Of a stretch of 64,000 nucleotides of DNA, positions 38,301 to 52,900 are shown in pieces. The position numbers and the translations under genes are program-made. Positions within the stretch are counted from its first letter, which is position 1, and the number at the start of each line of letters is the position of its first letter. Origin of the DNA: Amphiura filiformis (Eukaryota; Echinodermata; Ophiuroidea; Amphilepidida; Amphiuridae); NCBI RefSeq assembly GCF_039555335.1, contig NC_092640.1, positions 35,334,784-35,398,783 on the forward strand, written 5' to 3'. The notes under the pieces were generated by a model. The model made no database searches. It saw only the letters and a program-made list of their open reading frames with translations, and had not been told where the DNA came from.

Positions 38301-41300
38301 ATCGCTATTTTGAGCATCGTAATCACAGAATTGATCGTAACCCAGCTATCAATCACAGTATACACAATAGTTTGTTGTCAATTAATATTCATTACCCCTA
38401 CGTAAGCTTACATATTCAGCCAATCACATCGGCTTTTATACATTATCTGGTTGCTAGAAATCTGACTTCATTTTCTCGATTGGTCAGAGAAATACCTTCA
38501 GCCTACTATCGACCAATCAGAAACGCTGTTAGTAACTATTAAAGCTACCTCGTGTCATGAACAAAATCCGAGCACTGGGCAAATCAGTTATTGATCTCTC
38601 GATTAGCAAACATTGACTTCCCATTGCAAACCGATGGCGATCCCCCTTCCGGTATCGTCTTATCTTGTACATGTGAGCCCATCTCTAGATATGATTTGCC
38701 CGAAATAGTTTTTATCCCGGCGAATTTGATCAATATTATTACCAAAGTTACAGCTGTTTCATCGCTGTTTCGAGTCAGTTTTGCAGCTCAGAACTAGGGA
38801 TCGCAAAATTTAAGTAAATTAAACTGTTGATTTTTGATTGCTTTGTATTATTTAAGCAGTTTTTTTGAGCAAGCAGGTTAGTTTTAGTGTAAAGTTGAGA
38901 GTCAAATTTTACTTTGGTGTCGAATTCAGCTGACAGCAATGCATCTATTCGCTTTTGAAAAATTGCCTTGGTGCCCTTCTCAAATTTCAACAGTTGCCTT
39001 GATGCCCTTTTGAAATATTACAAATTGCCGTGCTGCCTTGCCTTTTCAGTGAAAATCCAAGGCAATTATCAACTTGCCCTAAAAAAGTTGCCGTGCCCCT
39101 TCAGATCCTTAATTTGAGGGCTGGGGAGACGGGAGCCCTCTGGCCCCAGAAACTCTGAAATGGCCCCTGGTTCCATCTCAATTGTAGTTGACCAGGGGAC
39201 ACTTTTCTCACAAAACTGGCCCCTGGATAGTGAACCAAAAATATCAAATTCAAAGCAACTAGCTTATTTAACTCATCCAGCACATCTTTATTTTTACTGG
39301 CCCCTTGGTAATTGGAAATGGCCCCTGGTTCCTCCCAATCTTGGTCAACCAGGGGCTACTTTTTTGCCAAAGTGGCCCCTGGTTCAAGCTCTCTTATTTT
39401 CACCCTTGAGTGTACCGTACTACCGTTACTCACCTGTGCATTAGGAACATGGGAGGAGTGGTGAAATGAAACTGACTGTGCATCATTTTGGTCCAGTATG
39501 CTCAGGGACGTATACGTACAGTGCATTTTTTAGAGGGACTATAGGGACTTTTAGAGTCTGTCCACTGATCTGCTTCATAAAGGATTTACCTAGACAATTT
39601 GCTCTAGGACAGGGTGAATTTTGGCTCCAAGGAAGATGCACTGGGCAATGTTTGTTGATGTCCTGCCCAGTACATTGTGCTGTCTTGGTAAAAGATTCAA
39701 TACTGGTCTGAAATTCTTGCCTGGTAAAAGCCATCTGAGAAGGCACTCTGCCCTTCCCCACAAGTATGCTCACGGCATGTACACGGCACGTAAAATGCAT
39801 GCAATATTAATACGAGGAACAGTCATGTAATTTTTGTAACAATTAAAATGTTTAAAAACAGGATTATTTTAATATTTAGAATGATTTAGTGGTATGATAA
39901 ATTTATTAAATTAGGTTCAACATCGGTATGGTACGGAAATTATTTTTGCGCTCAAAATATGTCATACTGGGTTCAGCCTTCGGGTTCACCCATTACGACA
40001 CTTCGCGCATAATAATTTCTCGTACCATACCGATGGTTCACCTAATGAGTAATGACTATGAATTTATGTAAATTTGGAAACAAACAAACAAACAAATAGA
40101 CAAATACACTAATTTCTTGACTCTTGTAGCCTAGAATTTTCATTTTGAAGTTGTTCAAATATCTAAAAACGAGGAAAAAGTAGGTGCAAGATTCAAAAAG
40201 AAATTACAAGGGTCAATTCTCATCATGCATACATCCAATCAATTATAAACTTGAGTTACCATGTTATTGAATTTGTCTGTGATTGTAGACTTTCATTAGC
40301 ATTTATTCATGTGTTGGTAAGCTACCCTGCCATAAGCAGTAATGAGAGCATCAGACATGCATGTGTCTTGTCCTACTTTTAGTACACTCAGTCTATGTAT
40401 GTACTCGGCTTAGGGATGTGCAATATGTACATTATCTCAAATTATGTTATCTATTAAATTACAAGGCAATCACCCAGGCTAGAAGTAGCATTTGAATATG
40501 TTAAAATAAAATGCCTGATACTTTGGCAAATTCTTCTTTTCATTATGGTGTGTGCAAGATACTGTTAATCCTAGTAAAAATAAAAAATAAAAGCATGTTT
40601 GAAACAGTGGTTTTAACAAAATGTTTATTTTAAAATGTGCTGCCCATAGGCTATCTTAAGAATTACTGAACCAATACAGAGCTTGTTTGTACACATTTTT
40701 TAAATGCATTTTTCATGCTGATTCCAAATATGGTCATTCAAAAGCATACTTCTGAATTTTTTAATTTTTGAAAGAAAAAACTTGTCGTCTGCAGTCGACA
40801 CTCGCGTGCAGAGGTTTTAAAAGGTTAGAACTTTATGATTATGAAATTATGATGGTTAATGACTTTGGTAGATGCATACATGTGGCAAAATATTACATGT
40901 AGGAGTTGAGGGTACAAAATAATGAAATGGCCTATTTGTATTTAGGGTTAGGAGGATATAAGTATCAGTGTCCAAATTACGCACAGAGATAGACCATTAA
41001 CCCTAACCCTACCCGTGGTTTTTGTGCTATCGGAAGGGAAAGAAGGAACGAAAAAGGAGAGAAGATGAAGAAGAAAGTCACTTGGCACCCCCGGGATTCG
41101 AACCTGGGACCCTCGCATGCCACGCAGAAGATCCCCAGCATGTAGCTACACAGGTGACGTTGGCCCAGCCAACGATTCCCTGGGTATATATGACTTTGGC
41201 TGATTGCGTCATCAAGTCACCTGGAATGCATGCACGCAGAGCGCTTTTAATAGTGAGCTTTAGTGAGTCCTAGTTCTGTTAGGGTTAAGAAGGCATATAG

Positions 41301-44300
41301 GGGAAACATGCATGTAGCTTAACCCTAACCCTACTCGTGGTTTTTGTGCTATCGGAAGGGAAAGAAGGAACGAAAAGGAGAGAAGATGAAGAAGAAAGTC
41401 ACTTGGCACCCCGAATCGAAACCTGGGACCCCTCGCATGCCACGCAGAAGATCCCCAGCATGTAGCTACACAGGTGACGTTGGCCCAGCCAACGATTCCC
41501 TGGGTATATAATATATACTATATATGACTTGGTCTGATTGCGTCATCAAGTCCCGTGGAATGCATGCACGCAGAGCGTTTTTAATAGTGAGCTTTAGTGA
41601 GTCCTAGTTCTGTTAGGGTTAAGAATGAAATAACTAGTTGACTAATGGTATACCTACATTGGGCTATTCCAGAAAATAGGTGCACACCCCCTATAGAGGA
41701 GTAAATTTTCAAATAAAGAAATGTCCGGATTTCCAAGTCTGCTTTCTGAAAACGACTGGATTTCCAGTTGCCAATGTTACTGGAAAAAGCTTGGAAATCC
41801 AATCAAATGAAGGAAAAATCACGGAAATGTTGAAAATGTGCTCTCAAATTGAGGATTTCTGATTTTAAACTATTTTTCTGCCGGATTTTTTTGCCTTTGA
41901 ACACTTTGAAAGTCTGGATTTCCAACAGTCACGACTGGACAAAAAGTCCGGATATGGGTAAAGTCAAAAATAATGGCACCGTTTGGTTTTTGATGCCTGC
42001 TGTGCAAATGAAAAAGACCAGCAAAAAAATTCATCTTTCAAAAAGTGTGTTATGATTTTCTCTTTAACCACAGCAATTTGTAGTGTCATAGCTGTCATGT
42101 AAAAAATAATATGCCCAATTTTCTTCCCCATAGGGTCAGGAGTGTTACACTTTAGCGTGACAAGAAAAGAGGTACTTGTTTTTTAATCATGCACTTAAAA
42201 AATATACAAGTTGCAAAGTGTTGCATGGGTTTTCATGGCATTTTGTGAAGTGTCTGCTATTATTAAGTACCAAATTCTTTCATATTAGTCGCTTAATAGT
42301 CTACTTAGGAACATGTGAAGACTACATGGTGCGAAAAATAAAATATGTTCCAAAAATCACTTCTCGCCAGATTGTGTAGCATTGTAAGGTTATGATGACA
42401 GTAATAATCTATTTCAGTCTGTTTAAAGTAAAAGCAACATTTAGGCCAAACTTGGAAAAAATAAAACTTGCATGATATCAAAACCGTTTTCTTTTTAGAG
42501 CGGGTTGAAAAGAGAAATTCTGTCTCGTCAGGAGTGTTACATCAGAATTCAACATGATATTTTTCATACACCAAGTTGGCAATATTCATACATTACTTTT
42601 TATTTTATTAGTGCATTGGGATAGGAACTCAAAAACAAGAAAAATATTTGCCATTGCTTGAACATGTTTGCTACAGCTATCTAAATAGTCAATGTCAGGA
42701 GTGTTACACAGAATTAATTAATTGGCAATAATTCAAATTTCTGAAGAAATTACCAGTCTGTTGGTGTTCTTTTAGCCCTGAAACTATATTCCTGAAGCCA
42801 AACTGCTGCAATCATGATGTAAAGACCTTCATATTCAAGAAATATGTACATAAAAACATGGTTATCATAGCTCGACCAAAATGTTACACTCCTGACAATC
42901 AATTGTAAGTAATATAGGCTCAACAATAAAATTGAACTAATGTAATTCAATTTTTTGCCCCTTTTTGAGATAGCCATAGATAGTGTCACCAAAAAATTAC
43001 AAAAACTACTTTAGAAAATGTGATTTGCAAATTTATATATTTGAGGCTATACAGTACGTATAGCAAAGTGTCAGGAGCAGGCTGCGACAAATCGCCTGTC
43101 CGATAGCCCGGGGCAATCACATTTTTTGTCGGGCAATTAAAACTCTGAAGAGCTGTGCCCGATCGGGCAAGTCTAAATTTAAACCAATTAAAGCTTGATG
43201 ATTTAAAATGGAGTATTTCTGTCCAACTTGGCATGTTCACAGAAGTAAAAAACGTCAAAACAAAGTAGAAAACCTCTTGAAATGCATGAATGGAACTCAA
43301 ATTTCGCTAGGCACTCGTATCCCACACCAGACTTGCAGACGTGTATATATGCTAATGAACATCATGCCATTATGTGACGTATTGGAAGTTTGGCCAATAA
43401 GCCCAATCGGCATTGGAAGTTTGCAATGCATTGTGGGACAGTTTTTGCAGTTTTAGGACATTTTGTCCTTTGACCTATCGGGAAAATTGCTGTAATTATT
43501 AATAATTTATTTATTATTGTCATAATGTTATCATTAAAAATATTTAAATAATTAATTTATTTAATAATAATGTTTTTTAAGTTTGTTTTTATTCTAGTAA
43601 CACGTTTTAAATTATATTTTATACGCACAAAACCCGAATTTTTCTGAATTTTCCAGATAGGTCAAAGGGCAAAGTGTCCTAAAAAAACCGGAAGTTACAA
43701 TAGCGATTTGGCTTATTATAGAACCTGTTTCGTGCAGGTTTCGTTCAAATATCATGACGTCAGCTGGCCATGTATTTGCATATGATTGAGATTGAGATGT
43801 ACTAGTGGTTGGCGAAATACGTAAATAGCAGTGACTTTACTGACAAAATTTCACATAAAATTCACATTATTTTCCACATAAGAAACAAACAGTGAAATAA
43901 TTGAATGAAATGTTCATTTTTTATGCATTTCATGAATACTCATTTATTTATCAACTTAACTGAGAAAAGTATTGGATTTCCGTAAGAATGAAACTGCCAA
44001 ATTCGCACACTTACGCACTGCACTGCATGATGAGTACGGTATGTGACTTTGTCGACAATTGTTGCCGGGAATATGGGTTAATTTCGGGCAATTTGGGGCA
44101 ACCAATTTTTGGATATTGCCTGCCCGATCGGGCAAGCTAAAAAATAAAATTTGTCGCGGCCTGGTCAGGAGTGTTACAAAAACATGTAAGCTGGGCTCGA
44201 AAAACAAAAATGAACGTAAATCACCTAAATTTTGTGCCATAGAGGGCCATAGATGTTGTCAACAAAAATTACAAAGACTGTTTTAGAAAATGTAGTTTAT

Positions 44301-47300
44301 AAAATATTTCAGGCCATACAGGTAGTGTACAGTGTCAGGAGTGTTACACAACTGTACTACTTTGATGGATCCTTACATCAATTTGAAGAACAATGTGATG
44401 CTAAAAACCTCAACACAGTTTTTGCACATCGTATTGCATGATATAAACTTAAACAGAAAATAATTCAAGATGTTTCTTTAGACAAATAAAAACTTTTGTT
44501 CATGATTTCCACAAATTTTTAGGTGTTCAAATGAAAATTTTAATTTTTTTTCCAAAACTTTGTTTCCTTGACAAAATTCTACATGACTATTTTAGTATAG
44601 TGTCTAAGCAATTAATTAAAACTCAAAGAATTACATATTTGCATAATTTTGTCAAAATATAACAAGGAATGACATGGATCTTTTGTGTTATGTTTCTGAA
44701 GATTTTGGACTACTTTAGCCTATAAACCAATTGAAGAAATATATTTAGTAATATTACTGAAGTAATTTTTTAATTTTTTCTTGAATTTAGATATGTTTTG
44801 CTTACAATAAGACAATAATTACATCTCTGAACAGTGTTTGTAATTTTGACACTTTTGTCACACTTTGGTGCCATTATTTCTGATTATACCCATATCTGAA
44901 CTCCTCTATAGGGGGTGTGCATCTATTTTCTGGAATAGCCCATTGTAACTATATGTCATTGGGTATCTCATAAAACTAAAGAAGATGGAATTAATGACAC
45001 ATAATACAGAGAAAATATTAACTAGGTAATTTCCTAAACACTGTACAATTAGCATCCCAGTTTAATTTCATTGATCCAATTGATTCTTCCCAGAACCTGG
45101 AGTGTCTAATAAAACCTAATTAGTGTCAGTTTAGAGTAAAATTATACTGCTATTTATGATTGCCTATTTCAAATTTCCCTCGTTTGGGGAAACCTTTGCT
45201 TTATAGTCGATAGAAGGGCTCAAACTACCCAGATTTTGCATTAAGGGGAATTTTATGTTTTATATAAGCCAAATTTTAGCCAAAGTGTATTGATTTTGAC
45301 TGAAATTTTATGCCAAAAAAAAAAAAAATCAAAACATGTTGCAACAACAGCCCTACTGTACTTGGTAAGTGCACAGGACAGAAGAATAAGTTTTTTAGTT
45401 GCCTTATGAAGACATTTTTCTTTTCAATGAATGTCATGTATGATATATACTTGATTGATGTAAAATACTGAAAAAGAAGGAAATTGAAGATTGTGAAAAA
45501 CAAATCTGACAAAAAATATGCTTGTTTAAATATCAAGGATGAATCATCAAGAGACAGCATATTAAGTCTTTATAAATTAAGCCCAATTATGATTAAAGAC
45601 ATCCGAGTCAATGATTGATTATTGAAATGTGTATATAGCAGGCTAATTCGATCAAGTTGGTTGGTCTCAATTTTATTTTTTTTTCTGAAAGAGGCTAACT
45701 ATGACACTAAAAAATCACAGAAAGCTTGAAAAATTAATTTGCATTTCATCTGTTTTTCAACAACATGACAATGATCATAATCTGAAGGACTTGAAGTGCA
45801 TCGTTGATGAAATTTTAAGCTTCAATATATATATTGCAATTTACAAAATAGGAAAGCTTTTATGTTTATACAACAAAAACTGAAAATTACTTTCTTTTTA
45901 ATATATTTTTTGTGTGTGGAATTATAGACATTTTCTTTTTAAATATGTATAAAAAAATAAATTATTAATAAAATCGGCCAGTGTTTACCATATTGGAACA
46001 TGTACACATTTTCATTATAAAGTGGTATGCTAACGTGGGTGTAAAATTGAAATAGAATCCGTATCTAAATATAACATGTGCTTTTTATTGTTGCGCAATT
46101 GAAGCTGTCAAATTCAGAAAGCATGGTAAAACATACAATGTACGAACATTAGCAGTTGATGTACTAGACATTCACACTCATACTAGATCAAGTTATAAAT
46201 GCTGTATCAAAATAATAAGCATGAATTTTATTTGCTTGCTGATTATTTGTAGGAGAATTTTTGGTAAAATATTTTATGTAAAAACATTAAATTTCCAAAT
46301 TATTCCTTTTAAAAGTTAAAAAAATAGTCAATAAAATGAATGCTACTAGACAGGTGAATTAAAGTCTGTGTTTTAGGTGTCTGCATTTAGCATGCTTAAA
46401 AGGAAATCAGTATAGGTGTCAAATTCCAACATTATTAAGACTTTTTTCCTGAATATAATGAGAGAGGCGGAGAGCAAGGTTCATGATCCTATTTCTTAAC
46501 TTTTATTCCAAAATTGTTTTATTACCTTGAAATTGCACAATTTACAATATATTTGTACAGCACAGAACTTTATGATGCTTACCAGACTAACCATTTTAAG
46601 TTGTCTTGAAGTATCCGGCATAATTTGACACAGTCTTACATTGATTAGGCCCCAAAACTTAATTGTTTTGTTGTCCTCAACCACCCTGTGAAAGACAGGG
46701 TTGGTCAGTCATATTTTTTAAAGGTCATGTCATAGCCAAAATATGTAAGAGCCTACATGTAATTAGAATAAAATAAACCCTAAAATAGGTTTGAATTGGG
46801 ATATCACTTCAGTCATGTTTTTCCCCAGTTTAGAAGTGTAAAGAAACTGTTTTTAAAACAATCTTTTCAGGATGTTAAAATTTCTGAAAGAAATTTTTTT
46901 ACTGGAATTTAAAAAATATGGGTCGGTATTCTTTTTAGAGTAAATTTCCCCTAGATTTTCCAGATTTAGGGTCGGTCGGTGGAAAACAACCATAGTGTTG
47001 GTATGTTGGGTTCATGCCTCGAAATAACCAGGCACCCAGGAGCCATTTACCCAAATATGGTCATAACATTTTGGCTCCTGGTCCACACCAAAATTATGTG
47101 AACCAGGCTCTACATTTAAAAAAAAAATAGAGCCTGGTAGTGAAAACGGGTTTTGTATTTTATGTGTACAAAGAGTACAATTAACATTTAAATGACTCTT
47201 AGCTTTTTAAAAATGGCTCCTGGTTCGCTAGATAATCACAGGACCAGGAGCCGCTTTTTCCAAATGTGTGGCTCCTGGTCCAGATCTGCTTATTTCGAGG

Positions 47301-49900
47301 CTTGGTTGGGTTTTAGTAAATGTACATGACCGGGCTAAGCTTGAAACGATGCTTTATTACACTGGTATAAACAAGATGGAATTATGTTGCCTTATACTAT
47401 CTCATTCTGTCTACTAACCTTTGTATGTATACATTATAAATTATCTTACACCATGGCATGTTTGGAGTGGCATACTCAGGGAAATTTTGCCAAGGGGCAC
47501 TCTAAGAAATTTTAAGAATGAAAAAAAAAGTGGAGTTGAGATCAATTTAATAGTGGTTCAGGACTCAAAATACATGATTCAGTTGATCATATAGTGATAC
47601 TGGGATTCATTAGCGCCAATCCAGCTTGAAATGTGTGGGGTGGGGCAATCGACCTGAATTGTCAAAAAAATGCCCCCCCCCCGGATTGATGCCTATGCTG
47701 GGACATCTACATGAACCTGTCATTTTGGTCCAAATTTTGGTGACAAAATAGGTAATCCATAAAATTTAATTAAAAAACACTAAAAACAATCAGACATTTC
47801 ATACAGTACAGACTATAATTGCAGTGTAATATTTCCTGGCAAGTCAAATTGTAGCTGTAAATGCTATATATGCCACCAGATTGTTTATAAAAATCACATG
47901 ACTGAAAATTCAGTACGGTACATATCAAACACGGTCTATGTCAAAATGCCACAGCTTTTATGCTAATACTAATTAACAGGACGACTCCACCACTGATCTA
48001 CATAATATGATACAATGCAAATTATCATACACGTTGTCCTCACTGAGGTCATTCAATGGTGGTTTAAAATATGTATCATATAAGAGATACAGGAGTAGGG
48101 TTGAAAGTATTAAAGGGGCACTGTGTGATATTGTATTATGAATAAGTTTTCTTACATTTCATATTACTCATTTTCACAGTTAAGTGCTTGGATTGGTTGC
48201 AGAACCTATCATAAATTGCAAAAGAATATTTGAAAAAGTATGTTTTTATTAAAAGTAATGATCAAAATATTTGTATAAAGCTCAGAAAATGTATATCCCG
48301 TGGCTTGAAATCACAAATCATTGATTTCCAAGCGATGAGACTATGAGAATGTATGAAATGATGGTGTTAGGCAGGTTATGACATGCATTAAAATAATAAC
48401 AATTGTTAGTATTCAGGTTTTGTTAAAATATTTATTTAAATACTTTTTTCCATATTTTTATTAATTTTAAAATTGTCTTAATTAAAAATAAATGAAAATG
48501 CTGTTTCTGTACTCTTCTGTGTTTTCCGTATTTTCCCCCGTTTTCTGTAAACAGAAAACGTGCCACCTTGGCTAAAAACAAACTATATAACATGTTTTAG
48601 TATTCCCTCTTGAACCCAACTCAAATCAGAGACGCATGTCTACAATGCTCCGATACCACCGGGCACGTGCTTGTATTATCACAATGCCCACCACGCCCAC
48701 TATTCTTCCACCGAGATGAAATCGGAGACTGACAATGTCTTCTGGCGGTGGCTTTTAACCCATTCTCTGCTAATGTTATGGGGAATTAATGTAGCATAAT
48801 GTCATAATTGTACATTGCAAAATTAATAAGATTTGTTATAAGGTCTTAAAATGTCACTGCCCCTACGTGAATGTTGGTACTCACTTAAAAGATGCAAGTA
48901 TCAGCAATTAAACTTCTTTTTATGGGTTTTTACTCTTCATTGGTGTTTTCTTTTAAAACACTGCAGGACGTTTATAATGCCAACAACTGCAAAAGCTGGT
49001 TTGAAGTAGCCACTCAAAACTGCATGGTCGTTGGGACAAAATTGGTATATCCATATCATAAATTTGCTAATATTTATTCAGGTTAGGTGTTATGTTACCT
49101 ATGGAAATTGACTGTGTCATTGTTGGGGTTGTGAAAAGATGTTAGATTGAGAAATGTGCAGTGGTACTACCATTATTAAGCCTGAATATGTGGATATGGA
49201 CTCAATTTTTAAAAATAAATTATTTCTCCTCAATTTAGTTTCTTAGTTTATATGGATATGATTTATATAAATGATAGAAATATTTGTTGTGTTGTTCTCA
49301 TCATTAATAATATTATATTGAGAGTACTGGTATTAGGAAAAAGGAAATAGTTTGGGCAAAAAAGTTGATTTTTTTATTTATGAATGTGGAGACATCTGTT
49401 AAAACCCTTTCTCACATTTTTTTCTTTCCCCTTATGTGCTAGCTTCATTTTGGCCCTTTTTTGAAAAGACATAGGCCCGAACCCCGAGCCTCCCCACATA
49501 AATAAATGAGATATTTTACTTTCTAAATGCAATAAGCAAAGTAATACTACCAGTATAATACTACCAGTATTAGGAATACCCTGTTGCAACCACAAATGTT
49601 ATTGTATATACTGGGTTTCATATTACCATCTGTATCCTGGTATAAAATTCATGTGTCATCATTTCTGTAATTGAAAGATTTAAAGATGTACAATGGCGTA
49701 TTATGTCAAAAATATACTATGTTTTCTCCTCTTTTAAAATTAAAATGTTTTTTTGTTCACTAATATAGTGTAATCACACACTTCTTCCATCCATACAAAT
49801 ATCTTTTACAGATATTTTTTGCAAAATTAATGCGTATATTGCAAAAGGAATACACACAGCAGCTTCTTTGAGACATACCTCTTTGCCTCATCTCAAGCAA

Positions 49901-49940
<40 letters not shown>

Positions 49941-52900
49941 GAAACAGGATTAACTCTGCTTAGAGATGTACATGTATCCTATACTACATAGATTTAATCT
50001 GAGTTTGGTACTTTGATCATTAAGATATATGTTTATTATTACAGTATCATCAAAATTATATGCCATTTTGTTGCCATTTATTTCTTGCAGACCTCAGCCG
50101 CTACCAATCAAACAGCTCAGCAACAAGAACATCATTCGCATAGTCGCAGGTACGAACCACAATCTAGCCATCACCAGCAACGGACAGGTGTACTCATGGG
50201 GTGGGAATACGGATGGACAGCTAGGACATACAGGACAACTAGTACCAAAAAAGAATTAAGGTATTAAATAAAGCTGAGACAAGCACAGATTGTTTGTTCA
50301 AAATTAATTTTGTCGAGGACAGTTTGAATTAAAGCCACGCAAGTATATTATGTAAACAATTTTATTGCATTTTGTTAAAAATTGATGGCGTGAATACTAA
50401 AGAAAACAATTTTACAAAGAGGTAATCCACACAAGCTGTACTTTATCAGTCTATAATACCAAATTTATTAATTTGTTTTAAACAATTCATTGATGCTAGC
50501 ACTGGTAGCATCCATTACTGCTTGTCGACATGAAGTCTGGAAAGGTGACCTCAATGCTGTGGGTGGTCTTCCTGTGCTAATGAATGGGACAGCATTATCC
50601 GTGGCTAATTTTTAGACCAATATTTTGGATTTTTTGGACTTTTTTCTAAGTTTGTGAGAGCATAACAAGACTCTCCGTCGATGGATTTTTTTATTGCAGT
50701 CGGTAAATATATTTTAAGTTAAGTTTTTCATAACATATTAAAAAGGCAGAGACCCCTGCTGTATAATAATTTAGTTAGTTTTGAGTAACTATGATGAATT
50801 GATATATAGACGAATCCAATTTCACGCATTCCTACTCCTCAATGGCAGCCATAGCTGCGACGGGGACCCAGCTATCTCACCTAAAATGTGAAATGATGCG
50901 GCCTTGGAGGGTATTTTAAACTGCATTCTATCACCCGTGTTACATATAGACAAAAGAATGATGACAGTTTACAACACAAAAGAATCTAACATCAAATTTT
51001 AAGCGGGTTTAATCCACCCAATTGGGCACTCACAACACCTGTTTGGTGCATGCGGGGAACCAAATATGGCCGACCAAATCCTGACCATGACTTGGCTCGT
51101 TGGATTCGTCTATATGTAAATGATTATGCTTTTAAACTTGATGGCATTAACACTTCAGGAAACTTTACTTTTTCGTTTTCCTTACAGATGCCCAACAATG
51201 CATTGGTATGGGATGCAGCAGCAGGGACTACACATACATTACTAGTAGCTGATGGTAATAGCTTCCAGCCTGATGTGTACTATTTAGGAAAACAACCAAG
51301 GTATAGTAGGGAAATTTATTGATGGTATTCTTTGGTTCGCCTCAAGTTCGGTTGTGTAGTAATGCTTTTTCATGCTTTCGTTGCAAGCGTGCCGACAAAT
51401 TGACCTTGTATATGTGGGTGTACGCTTTGTGCGATTAACTTAATGTACGCGATTTGATACTACGACCAGCAAAATACGCCTACGTCACTACCGAATTTGA
51501 GGCGAAGCAATGTATAGGGAGAGGAGGGGGAAGGATAGAAGAGAGGAAGGTGACAACACATTCATTATTAGGCTATTCCATTTAAAATCCACACTACCCC
51601 TGTGGAAGATTTAGCTAAAGTCTGCCATAGAGGGAGTATTAATTTTGAATAGAATAGACAAGTGGGTAACTTCCATTTGTAATGCTCACTCCTGTTGTGG
51701 AAGGTATAGGTAAAGCCATTATACAGGGGGAGTATGGGTTTCAAAGTGATTACCTCTGGCCAATTACATTTGAAAAACATACTCCCCCTGTGGAAGATAT
51801 TTCCAAAATCTGCCACAGGGTAGTGTGGATTTCATCTGGAAAAGAACATGGTAATTAGCTTCCAGCCTGATGTATACATACTATCTAGGAAAACCAAGGT
51901 ATAGGCCTTGTTTCCCTGCTGATCAGTTATGTCAAAAAAATTGTTTGATTGGTGTAACCCGACCGACCCTAAAAGTAAGCCCTAGACTAAAATAATAAAA
52001 AAATAAAGAAATTAAAAAAAATAAAATAAATTTATAAAAAAGAAGAAAAAAAGTTCCAATGCCTTTATCGAACGCAATTTACAGCTTAAACAGTAAAATA
52101 AAAATCCCGACCTACCTACCCAAATTTTTTTTATGTTACTCTAATCAAACAATTTATTTTTTGAGGCCTTGAAATAGAATTTTCTAGTTTTGGAATTGAT
52201 ACTGTGTGACATATGAATACAATGGTTGATTAGACACTAAAATGGACATCATAAAAATGAAATTTGGCCATATTTGAATATAATAGATTAATATGATACT
52301 GACCTTGTGCCTACTTGTTACATCTGACAATTGAACAGGACAATAGATGACAACCTTAAAGCAAAGATCAAAATTTCTGCAAATTACCAAACAATCACAA
52401 TAGTGTCATAATAAGGCCAAAAAATAAAATGTTGTGTTGCCCTCAAGTGGGAAAAATGGAAAGTTGGGTCGGTCGTTCAATTTTTTTTTTTACACCTTCA
52501 GTTTTTAAAAATCCCCACAAATATTAAATAATGCTTCTTCTATTAGGGACATGTCAATTTTGACTACTGGATACTTCGTCGTCCGTATTCCATAGTGGCG
52601 TATAGTGGGCGCCGCTGAATAAACAACTTTTCGAGAAAATCGGGTTTGAAGAAATGCCAATTTAAAATCGAGTTGTGTAAATCAGACATTCATTATATTT
52701 TGTAAATGATGTGAAATTTCTGTAGTAAACTAAATAGATTTTATTGTTATATATTTTCAAAAGAAATAAATACATACTATTGCTGGCAAACTGACAATAA
52801 AACTATACGTCACTATGGAAAACGATCAAAACGCAATACCCTAACCTTACGTTAACCGTGACGCCACCTCGGTCGCCGTGTAATCCCTATGGCGTTATTT

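Larger units (their letters stand above)
37876..50090 (+). other. ALS2 intron 2 (12.2 kb), nested transposons
   Basis: Donor GTAAGT at 37876, acceptor CTTGCAG ending 50090. It holds the elements listed at 38050, 38075, 39911, 40997, 41319, 41661, 43078 and 47013 and an AAGC microsatellite at 49893-49938. 44945-47012 and 47305-49890 are AT-rich with no gene seen. Confidence 0.75.

Noticed and set aside
50242-50243. Alternative donor making exon 3 intact without a frameshift
   Set aside because: In phase, but the site (GTACCA) is poor and removes conserved RCC1 positions including V-P. Kept only as the fallback explanation.
51905-52500. Element with GGGTCGGTCGG-like words and AGGCCTTG on both sides
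   Set aside because: TCAAAAAAATTGTTTGATTGG is inverted near 52140-52165, but the ends and the duplication do not line up, so borders could not be supported.
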